NCBI GenBank assembly: GCA_013388525.1
Contig: JACAFA010000251.1
Span: 1 to 9,226, forward strand
Source of the DNA: Ignavibacteriaceae bacterium
Lineage (GTDB): Bacteria > Bacteroidota > Ignavibacteria > Ignavibacteriales > Ignavibacteriaceae
DNA length: 9,226 bases
Direction of reading: 5' to 3'
Shown here: one piece after another, positions 1 to 6,407 of the stretch
Layout: every line of letters begins with the position of its first letter
How positions within the stretch are numbered: the first letter of the stretch is position 1
Program-made: the position numbers and the translations under genes
The notes under the pieces: model-generated
Told to the model about the DNA's origin: nothing
The model's input: the letters and a program-made list of their open reading frames with translations, nothing else
Database searches by the model: none

Positions 1-973
1 ATTTCCAGATTTTAACTTCAAAAACTCCATCAGAAGTTGCAACACCGCGCATCATGCTTGAAGTATTAAAAGTCATTTCATAATTGTAATTTTTGTCAAC
101 CGTAATTACGCCACCTGAGCCTTCAGGTAAAACATAAAAAATAATTTCTTCAGCTGCTTGTTTAAGTGTGTAACCCTTGTATTCCATCAGAACTGAAATC
201 TGATAGCATGCAGCATTCTTAATAAATAATTCACCGATACCGGTAGCTGAAACACCACAGGTTTTATTGTTAGCATAAGTTCCTGCGTTTATAATTGGTG
301 TGTCACCAACTCTGCCTGGCATTTTACCTGTTCTTCCTCCCGTTGAAGTTGCTGCGGCAATATTTCCGAATTGGTCTATTGCAACGCAGCCAACTGTTCC
401 TTTAATCTGTTCCATCCTTTTCTTGAGTTTTTCATATCTCTCATAAACAAAAAAGTACGAAGGATCTACAATTTCAACACCGAGCTGTCTGCCAAGATTA
501 TCAGCACCATTGCCTGCAAAGAGAATGTGAGGAGTTTTTTCCATTACTAATCGGGCTAATGAAATTGGATTCTTAATAATTGTTACACCGGCAACTGCAC
601 CGGAAGATAAATCTCTGCCATCCATAATTGAAGCATCGAGTTCGTTCTTTCCTTCTGAAGTAAATACTGCACCTCTTCCTGCATTGAATAATGAATCATC
701 CTCAAGAAAACGAACAACTTTTTCGACTGCATCAAGACTGCTTCCTCCTTTTTCAAGAATTTCTTTGCCGATATTTAATGCATCAGATAAAGAGTTCAGG
801 TAAGCTTTCTTCAATGATTCATCCATGTTCGGGTCCATTGCTCCTGCACCGCCATGAATTACAATTGTATATTTTCCGTTTGGTTCCTGTGAAAAAGTTG
901 ATTGGCAGAGTAAGAGAAGGAGTAAGATTAAGAGTAAGAATGATGAAATTCTATTTTGTATAAAGATTTTCAT
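1..973 (-). CDS. iaaA: Exported isoaspartyl peptidase / L-asparaginase (Ntn-hydrolase), 3' end cut by window edge
   Basis: This is a threonine-type N-terminal nucleophile hydrolase that cleaves beta-aspartyl dipeptides and asparagine (plant-type asparaginase family). I translated 324 codons by hand from the ATG at 973-971; the frame is still open at the window edge, so only a few residues should be missing (E. coli IaaA is 321 aa). Residues 1-29 form a signal peptide with a very leucine-rich core and a likely signal peptidase I site after TFS, so the enzyme is probably periplasmic. Family landmarks follow in order: IHGGAG (39-44), FNAGRGAVF (96-104), ELDASIMDG (111-119), then the autocleavage site GTVGCVA with nucleophile Thr193. 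Thr211, Arg221, Asp224, Thr244 and Gly245 match the E. coli active-site residues at a constant offset of 14. An Asn (229) sits where many homologues have Gly in PIIGAGTYA. The SD is weak. The gene is divergent from the DUF2459 gene. Confidence 0.93.
   Translation of the reverse strand, partial: MKIFIQNRISSFLLLILLLLLLCQSTFSQEPNGKYTIVIHGGAGAMDPNMDESLKKAYLNSLSDALNIGKEILEKGGSSLDAVEKVVRFLEDDSLFNAGRGAVFTSEGKNELDASIMDGRDLSSGAVAGVTIIKNPISLARLVMEKTPHILFAGNGADNLGRQLGVEIVDPSYFFVYERYEKLKKRMEQIKGTVGCVAIDQFGNIAAATSTGGRTGKMPGRVGDTPIINAGTYANNKTCGVSATGIGELFIKNAACYQISVLMEYKGYTLKQAAEEIIFYVLPEGSGGVITVDKNYNYEMTFNTSSMMRGVATSDGVFEVKIWK
909..944. repeat. Three imperfect 12-bp tandem repeats in the signal-peptide coding region
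   Basis: AGTAAGA occurs at 909-915, 921-927 and 933-939, an exact 12-bp period with more variable 5-bp spacers. On the minus strand this purine-rich tract encodes most of the leucine/isoleucine core of the asparaginase signal peptide, four residues per unit. Gain or loss of a unit would keep the frame and change the length of the hydrophobic core. Confidence 0.7.
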
Positions 974-1020
974 AAAAATTTCTTTTAAGTTAGTATTAAA
1001 TAGAACTTTTAAATATTTAC
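974..1020. promoter_or_regulatory. Divergent intergenic region, presumed to hold two promoters
   Basis: These 47 very AT-rich bases separate the start codons of two divergent genes (asparaginase on the minus strand, DUF2459 on the plus strand), so promoters for both should lie here or just inside the neighbouring genes. I could not pick out a convincing -35/-10 pair or a Bacteroidota-type TAnnTTTG box, and neither start has a strong Shine-Dalgarno sequence. The call rests on gene orientation only. Confidence 0.3.
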
Positions 1021-1710
1021 ATGAATAACATAGTAATCTTTCCGATAATTTTCTTCTTTCTGCACACTTCACCAGCGCTGCAGGTTACACCAGTTGACTG
1101 GGAGTGCTGCGGTTTTTCAAAAGCAGCAGAGAAAGAATTTTTTCAGGATGATTCTCTGAAAATAATCTACCTGATTAAACAAAGATGGCATACAGCTGTA
1201 GTTTTTCACATCGAAGATGTAGATTCAATAATTTTACCGGAGATAAAATATTTCAGAAATGCAGAAATGGTAGATATTGGCTGGGGAGATGAAGCATTTT
1301 ACCAGCACCCTGATTTTGATTGGGATTTAGCTTACCACGCACTCTTTCATCCAACACCAAGCACTCTGAGAGTCGAAGGAATTTATATTACAAAGCAGCA
1401 GTACTTTGATATTTCAGAAATAGTGATTCAACTAAAAATTAACGATGAACAATTAACAATTCTGTTGAATTACATTGCTGATACTATTTGGAGAGATGAA
1501 AACGGGAGTTATGAAATTCTAAGTACCCAATATTTGAATCGAGTTTATTTCTTTAAGGCTAATGGAAGTTATCATCTCTTTAACACCTGCAACACCTGGC
1601 TGGCAAGAGGATTAAAGAAAGCAGGGTTTGAAATAGAAGATAACATAATTCTTACTGAGCAACTTTTTAATGAAGCAGCAAAGTTTGGGGATGTTGTGAA
1701 GACGGAATAA
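1021..1710 (+). CDS. Secreted DUF2459 family protein of unknown function
   Basis: This 229-aa protein is recognised as DUF2459 (the TIGR02117 type of conserved hypothetical protein). Family signatures visible are YLIKQRWHT (50-58), the hallmark GWGDEAFY (87-94), ALFHPTPSTLRV (107-118) and YHLFNTCNTWLARGLKKAG (184-202). Residues 1-20 look like a signal peptide, so the product probably acts in the periplasm or at an envelope membrane. His57 and Cys190 are the kind of conserved His and Cys that would suit a cysteine-hydrolase or acyltransferase fold, but that is inference; the biochemical function is not known to me. The length is typical of the family. The ATG at 1021 has no good SD, yet it directly precedes the hydrophobic leader and no better upstream start is apparent. 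The gene stands alone: divergent from the asparaginase gene, 200 bp before the next cluster, with no clear terminator after it. Confidence 0.85.
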   Translation: MNNIVIFPIIFFFLHTSPALQVTPVDWECCGFSKAAEKEFFQDDSLKIIYLIKQRWHTAVVFHIEDVDSIILPEIKYFRNAEMVDIGWGDEAFYQHPDFDWDLAYHALFHPTPSTLRVEGIYITKQQYFDISEIVIQLKINDEQLTILLNYIADTIWRDENGSYEILSTQYLNRVYFFKANGSYHLFNTCNTWLARGLKKAGFEIEDNIILTEQLFNEAAKFGDVVKTE

Positions 1711-1802
1711 AAATTAATCAACATTAGACAACAATTTATAATCGTGTTTTGATCTTTTATTAAAATTTCTTAAGTACATTTTAGATTTTCTAGGGAGAAA
1801 CA

Positions 1803-1892
1803 ATGAGGCTAAATATTCCATCCTTTTCCAAGTTGCTTATTAAAATCACTCTGGTTATTATCGTTTTATCCAAAATAATTTCCATAATTTGA
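1803..1892 (+). CDS. Possible 29-aa hydrophobic small protein or leader peptide
   Basis: This short frame starts with ATG at 1803, five bases after a strong Shine-Dalgarno sequence (AGGGAG, 1792-1797), and ends at TGA 1890-1892. The predicted peptide starts MRLNIPSFSKLLIK and continues with a run of Ile, Leu and Val, enough for one short membrane span with a basic N-terminus. It stops 18 bases before the start of the T9SS repeat-protein gene, which has its own SD (GAGGA, 1902-1906), so it could be a small membrane protein or a leader in the same transcript. The SD is better than that of several real genes here. Against it: the length is short enough to arise by chance in AT-rich DNA, and I recognise no family. 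Confidence 0.35.
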   Translation: MRLNIPSFSKLLIKITLVIIVLSKIISII

Positions 1893-1910
1893 AACTTATA
1901 TGAGGATAAG

Positions 1911-3512
1911 ATGAAAAAATTTATTTACCCTTTTTTTGTTTTATTATTATTGCCTAGCAATTTTTTTCCCCAATGGTCTACCGACCCAAATAATAATTTA
2001 ATTGTTGGTTACGGTTTAGACCCGCACATCTGCAGCGATAGTGCAGGAGGCTGTTATATTACCTATGATTACAATAGTACTTCCTACCCACGCTGGCTTG
2101 CATTAGAAAGATTGGACAAATATGGTTACAAACCCTGGGGTATAAATAAACGAATACTTGGTGAACTGCCCGGACAATCTAAAGCACAGATAATTGAAGA
2201 TGGAGAAAGTGGAGTAATAATTAGCTATGAAGACAGAGAAGAAGCAACAGGCTGGACAGCAAGAATTAGAATACAGAGAGTTGACAGCAACGGCAATTTT
2301 CTATGGGGACCGACAGGAGTAAAAGTAACATTAGATGAAATAAATCAGGGTTCACAAAAAATTGTTAGTGATGGTGAAGGAGGTGCAGTAATCGTTTGGG
2401 TAAATACACTTGCAGAATATAAAGTTAACAGGATAAGCAGTGAAGGACAAAGAATGTGGGGAGACAGTGGAATTGTAGCAGGATTAAATGGATGGTACGA
2501 TCCTGCACTGCTTGCAAGAACTACAGACAACAAATACGTTGTAAGTGCTGAGAGAAACACAATTAAATACTTTGATGAAAATGGAAATGCATTTTACAAT
2601 AATAGTTTGGATTTTTGGTTGTTTAATATTATTTCAGACGGAACAGGAGGAGTAGTATTAAGCGGCAAAGTTTGGAATGGAATGATACCAAAGCTTGTTG
2701 CACAAAGAAGAGATTCACTTGGCAACAACCTCTGGCAGGAGCCTTATGTTGAAATTGCTGATAGTCTTTATATAAACAGCCCTGTAGGCATCCGAGAATT
2801 AAATGGATACTACTATTATTACTGGTATGGTTATAAAAATGGAATTGAACTTGTCACTCAGTACCAGGTATTAAGACCAAACAGTACAAAACTTTTCTCT
2901 AACGGTAGTATAGCCGTAAGTAACTATCCTGTTGACGCTCTTTTGGCTGATATTTTACCATCAGACACAGAAGCAGTTGTTTTCATTTGGCAGGATTACA
3001 GACCAGATGATGGCGTATTTGGTCAAAGAAAAGATACATTAAATAATAAATTATGGAATTTAAACGATGTTCCTATTTATACTGGTATGTATTCCGACTT
3101 GTATTCAATAACAGATGGAATGGGTGGTGCTATTGGACTTGGTTGGCATCAATTTGATTTTTCAATCAGATCCTTCAAAGTAAGCAAAAATGGAATATTG
3201 GGTGAAGTTATTACAAACATAGATGACCAAAAGAACTTAATACTTACAGATGAGATTGTTTTATATCAGAACTTTCCTAATCCATTTAACTCATATACAA
3301 AGATTAAACTTCAACTACCGGAAGAAAGCAGGATAAAAATAGAGCTCTACAATGTCCTTGGTGAAAATATTCAAACCTTTGTTGATGGTTTTTACTCAGA
3401 AGGAGCACACACTTTTGATTTTTCATCTGGAAAACTCACATCAGGAATTTATTTATACAAATTACAAACGGAAACTAAATCCTTAACTAAAAAATTATTA
3501 ATCATTAAGTGA
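1911..3512 (+). CDS. Secreted beta-propeller-like repeat protein with T9SS C-terminal sorting domain
   Basis: The 533-aa product has a signal peptide (about 1-20), a repeat region and a type A T9SS sorting domain (about 448-533). The sorting domain shows LYQNFPNPFN (451-460), ELYNVLGE (478-485) and SGIYLYKL near the end. Between them are about eight diverged repeats of 40-60 residues, starting near residues 39, 93, 149, 199, 239, 290, 344 and 398. Their consensus is roughly D-G-x-G-G-x-x-x-x-W, then a strand ending (I/A)QR(V/R)DS.GN.LWG. The best copies are 93-137, 149-189, 239-283 and 344-389. Such spacing suggests a beta-propeller exposed or released at the cell surface; the fold is inference. 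The ligand is unknown. Residues 299-308 are unusually rich in Tyr and Trp. The SD (GAGGA, 1902-1906) lies four bases from the ATG. The gene ends 11 bp before the M6 protease start, so the two are likely co-transcribed and co-exported. Confidence 0.85.
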   Translation: MKKFIYPFFVLLLLPSNFFPQWSTDPNNNLIVGYGLDPHICSDSAGGCYITYDYNSTSYPRWLALERLDKYGYKPWGINKRILGELPGQSKAQIIEDGESGVIISYEDREEATGWTARIRIQRVDSNGNFLWGPTGVKVTLDEINQGSQKIVSDGEGGAVIVWVNTLAEYKVNRISSEGQRMWGDSGIVAGLNGWYDPALLARTTDNKYVVSAERNTIKYFDENGNAFYNNSLDFWLFNIISDGTGGVVLSGKVWNGMIPKLVAQRRDSLGNNLWQEPYVEIADSLYINSPVGIRELNGYYYYYWYGYKNGIELVTQYQVLRPNSTKLFSNGSIAVSNYPVDALLADILPSDTEAVVFIWQDYRPDDGVFGQRKDTLNNKLWNLNDVPIYTGMYSDLYSITDGMGGAIGLGWHQFDFSIRSFKVSKNGILGEVITNIDDQKNLILTDEIVLYQNFPNPFNSYTKIKLQLPEESRIKIELYNVLGENIQTFVDGFYSEGAHTFDFSSGKLTSGIYLYKLQTETKSLTKKLLIIK

Positions 3513-3518
3513 AAGGGG
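3511..3518 (+). promoter_or_regulatory. Ribosome binding site that fixes the M6 protease start
   Basis: GAAAGGGG lies in the gap between the upstream stop codon and the ATG at 3524, five bases from that ATG. An in-frame GTG at 3509 would lengthen the protein by five residues, but it overlaps both this site and the upstream stop and has no SD at the right distance, so ATG 3524 is preferred. Confidence 0.75.
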
Positions 3519-3523
3519 TTACT

Positions 3524-6337
3524 ATGAAAAATTTATTTAAAATATTTTTAGGCATCTTATTTCTTTCTGCTGGTATCGAAATAAAACCGGCACCATTCGA
3601 TACAGGAATGATAACAATTACACAACCCAACAATGTTACATTTACAGGAAGAATTTGGGGTGATGAATTTATTTATTGGATGGAAACGGAAGAAGGTTAT
3701 CGCTTTGTTGAAACTTATGAAGGTTGGTACTATTATGCGACATTAGATCATAATGGCGAATATACCGCAACAAATTATAAGGTTGGGATTGATTCACCAC
3801 CATCATCTTCTTTTAAACTCGAGAGATCACAATCACGGCTAAACGAGATAGCTGAGGAAATAGAACAATTCAACGAACAGGTTGAATTAAACAAACAATG
3901 GTTCGCACAGAAACAAGCTCAGGCTTCAGGTCAGCCAGTTACATTAAAAGTAGGTGTCATTTTAATCGGTTTCACAGATACATTGCATTATCAAGGGGGC
4001 AACAGACCAAACGGATATCTGACAGCAGATTTCGATAGTATGATGTTTTCGAATAATTATTGGTATGATACAACTGGCACAACTCCTCATCCAGAAAACG
4101 AAAAAATATTTGGCAGTTTCAGAGATTACTGGCATCAAATGTCTCGCGGTAAATTAAGAATAGAAGGACGAGTTACAAACCCAACTGATGAAAATGGTGT
4201 GCCTGAATGGTTAGTAGCAGATAGCACAAAAGAGTATTATTATAATTTGCCCTTATGGAATACAACATTAGTAAATGAAGCGATAACTAAAGCACTAGAA
4301 GATTCACTGATTGATACAACAAATACCAGCTCACCAAACTATTTTGATAAGTTAGTAATTGTTTATGCAACTGTAGCGAGATTGGGCGGAGCCCTTGCAG
4401 TGAATGGACACAGGATAGGTGGAAAATATATTTTTTTAGCTGAACAGAGTGCAGAAAGATTATACTTCAGTACGGACTGGTCGTTTACTCACATAGGTAT
4501 ATATGCTCACGAATTTGCTCATAATCTTGGTTTTCCTGATGAATATGTTATTGAATCAGAATTGGAAACTAATTTTGGTAATGGGACAGATATTTATAAT
4601 TTCTGTTTAATGGCCCGTGGAATATATAACGGACCCCTTGTAAAGGGTGAGTGTCCCGCTACATTGTCTCCATATCATAGAATAAATAGAAATTGGGTTA
4701 GTTCTATTACAATTGTGGAAGACACAAATGATTTTGTAGTTGAATATGATTATGTAAATCCAAAGTTGTACAGAATTAATCCAGTAGATGCTACAAATGG
4801 TGAACATTACATAATTGAAAGCAGAGACCGGGAAGGATTTGATTTATACATTCCTTCTGACCCGGCTGATACTGTGGATCAACCAGGCAGATTATTAGTC
4901 TGGCATCATGATATTGATCCTTATCCATATACAACAGAAACGGACAGAATTCTAATCAAACCTGCAGACGATACCTTGAACAAAACAACACAATTAAATG
5001 ATTTTTTTCCAGGGACTTTAAATCCGAATACTCAAGATTTAAATGATCTTACAACACCTGCGTCGACTCTTGGTAAAATTTATATTCCTGTTCCACTATT
5101 TAGCAACGAACGACAAGCTTACTTTGCATTAGATGGTATTCAAAAAATTTCTAATGGTAATACATTAATAAGTGAAGTAAGACCAAATCAGATTACTCTT
5201 TTGAACGAGATTGCGGTTAACTGGCAAACAGTCAGTGTCGGTGCTATTGTATCTGATTATTCTGCAGCATCTGTATTTCCCACAGCCACACTTCCTGTTT
5301 ACGGATATGTACCAGGTCAGGGATATGTAGTACGAAGCACACTTGAAAATGGACCTGGTTACTGGGTAAAATTTGATTCCGCAAAAACACTAGTTCAAAA
5401 AGGAAAACTATTAGATTCAGTTAATATTCGTGTTTCAAGTGGTTGGAATTTAATCGGATCAATTTCTTTTGGTGTACCTTATCTAAATATTTGTACTGAG
5501 CCTCCCGGAATTATTAATACTATATATTACTATAACGGTGGTTATCATTATATAGAAGAGGATGACACATTGAAACCAAGTGTAGGATACTGGTTTAAAT
5601 CGAATAGCAACGGTAATGTGATATTATTAAGAAATTTTGAATGTCCTGAAGGCGAAGGAATTGATTTAGCTGGAATGGATAAATTTATTGTAACAGATTC
5701 AGAAGGAAGAACTCAGGAATTGTATGTTGCTAATGTGGATATTGATACTGTTATTACCGAAATAGATAGAAGTTTGCCACCTCCCGTACCCGAAATAGAT
5801 TTTGATGCAAGGTTCAACTATGGAGAATTTATAAAAGCAGTATCAGTCGACAGTGGTGAAGTTGATTTGGAAATAGATGTTCAGACAAATGCTTATCCCA
5901 TTACATTAAGTTGGGAAATAAATCCTGCAAACGGAATTGAATATTCTTTTCTAAGTGACAGCGGACTTGGCAAGATTACTTTTTTAACTAAGAAACTTAC
6001 CCTTGATAAAAATTCAAATGGTAAAATCAAATTATTTGGCAAAGTTGGAAAATCATTCAACTCTAATCTACCTGAAAAATTTCAATTGTATCAAAACTAT
6101 CCGAATCCTTTTAATCCTGTTACTACAATTAAATACGACATTGTAAAAGCACAAGATGTGAATGTTATTGTTTATGATATTCTCGGAAGAGAATTAGCAA
6201 GGTTAGTTAACGAACATCAACAACCTGGCAGTTATGAAGTAGAGTGGAATGCTTCAAATGTTTCAAGTGGAATTTATTTTTACCAGCTTAAAACAAAAAA
6301 CTATATTAATACGAAGAAAATGATCCTTCTCAAATAA
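3524..6337 (+). CDS. Secreted M6-family zinc metalloprotease with T9SS C-terminal sorting domain
   Basis: This 937-aa secreted endopeptidase resembles the immune-inhibitor-A type (peptidase M6). Domains in order: signal peptide (about 1-20); propeptide-like region with a helical stretch (about 105-135); catalytic domain from about 141 (KVGVILIGFTDT). The zinc motif HEFAHNLGFPDEY (329-341) supplies His329, Glu330, His333 and a probable third ligand around Asp339, and CLMARG (361-366) suits the Met-turn. Next come two diverged copies of a 'WNLIGS...GYW.K' module (about 561-630 and 635-705), a region with DARFNYGEF (761-769) seen in other FCB secreted proteins, and the sorting domain (849-937, LYQNYPNPFNP and SGIYFYQL). 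It probably degrades external protein and is exported by the T9SS, then anchored or released. It is the second gene of a two-gene unit and is followed by a strong terminator. The substrate is unknown. Confidence 0.92.
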   Translation: MKNLFKIFLGILFLSAGIEIKPAPFDTGMITITQPNNVTFTGRIWGDEFIYWMETEEGYRFVETYEGWYYYATLDHNGEYTATNYKVGIDSPPSSSFKLERSQSRLNEIAEEIEQFNEQVELNKQWFAQKQAQASGQPVTLKVGVILIGFTDTLHYQGGNRPNGYLTADFDSMMFSNNYWYDTTGTTPHPENEKIFGSFRDYWHQMSRGKLRIEGRVTNPTDENGVPEWLVADSTKEYYYNLPLWNTTLVNEAITKALEDSLIDTTNTSSPNYFDKLVIVYATVARLGGALAVNGHRIGGKYIFLAEQSAERLYFSTDWSFTHIGIYAHEFAHNLGFPDEYVIESELETNFGNGTDIYNFCLMARGIYNGPLVKGECPATLSPYHRINRNWVSSITIVEDTNDFVVEYDYVNPKLYRINPVDATNGEHYIIESRDREGFDLYIPSDPADTVDQPGRLLVWHHDIDPYPYTTETDRILIKPADDTLNKTTQLNDFFPGTLNPNTQDLNDLTTPASTLGKIYIPVPLFSNERQAYFALDGIQKISNGNTLISEVRPNQITLLNEIAVNWQTVSVGAIVSDYSAASVFPTATLPVYGYVPGQGYVVRSTLENGPGYWVKFDSAKTLVQKGKLLDSVNIRVSSGWNLIGSISFGVPYLNICTEPPGIINTIYYYNGGYHYIEEDDTLKPSVGYWFKSNSNGNVILLRNFECPEGEGIDLAGMDKFIVTDSEGRTQELYVANVDIDTVITEIDRSLPPPVPEIDFDARFNYGEFIKAVSVDSGEVDLEIDVQTNAYPITLSWEINPANGIEYSFLSDSGLGKITFLTKKLTLDKNSNGKIKLFGKVGKSFNSNLPEKFQLYQNYPNPFNPVTTIKYDIVKAQDVNVIVYDILGRELARLVNEHQQPGSYEVEWNASNVSSGIYFYQLKTKNYINTKKMILLK
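5204..5638 (+). repeat. Tandem duplicated protein module inside the M6 protease
   Basis: Residues 561-630 and 635-705 of the protease share a layout: W(Q/N)(T/L)(V/I) with a following S, then about 30 residues, then a Y.Y..GY turn, and finally GYW.K. The DNA copies are too diverged to align by eye, so this is an old protein-level duplication. The first copy lacks the Gly of the GW start (NWQTVSVG against GWNLIGSI). Its role is unknown; similar modules precede T9SS sorting domains in other secreted proteins. Confidence 0.6.
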
Positions 6338-6356
6338 TTATTTCTATGAACTTCTT

Positions 6357-6380
6357 AAAGCCCCGTTCGAGGGGCTTTTT
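6357..6380 (+). terminator. Intrinsic (rho-independent) terminator after the T9SS cargo genes
   Basis: AAAGCCCC (6357-6364) pairs perfectly with GGGGCTTT (6371-6378) around a six-base loop, GTTCGA, and is followed by a short run of T. It lies 19 bases after the M6 stop codon and ends the plus-strand unit. In the opposite direction the stem is the same but only three T follow it, so it may act weakly on the convergent kynureninase transcript, whose stop is at 6408. Confidence 0.9.
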
Positions 6381-6407
6381 ATTATTTGTGCTCTCAATGT
6401 GTGCCAG

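Noticed and set aside
900..910. Lipoprotein signal in the asparaginase leader (Cys23)
   Set aside because: The residues before the Cys are Leu-Leu-Leu, with no small residue at -1, so it does not fit a lipobox; a signal peptidase I site after TFS is more likely.
691..963. Open frame of 90 codons on the plus strand
   Set aside because: It is the antisense shadow of the asparaginase gene, whose family motifs and catalytic residues are complete on the minus strand.
1746..1784. Promoter of the T9SS gene pair (TTTTG and TACATTTT)
   Set aside because: The two boxes resemble a Bacteroidota-type promoter but the 23-base spacing is too long, and no sigma-70 pair of 16-18 bp spacing fits, so I do not annotate it.
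3509..3523. GTG start at 3509 for the M6 protease
   Set aside because: It overlaps the previous stop and the SD itself, while ATG 3524 has a strong SD at five bases and directly begins a normal signal peptide.
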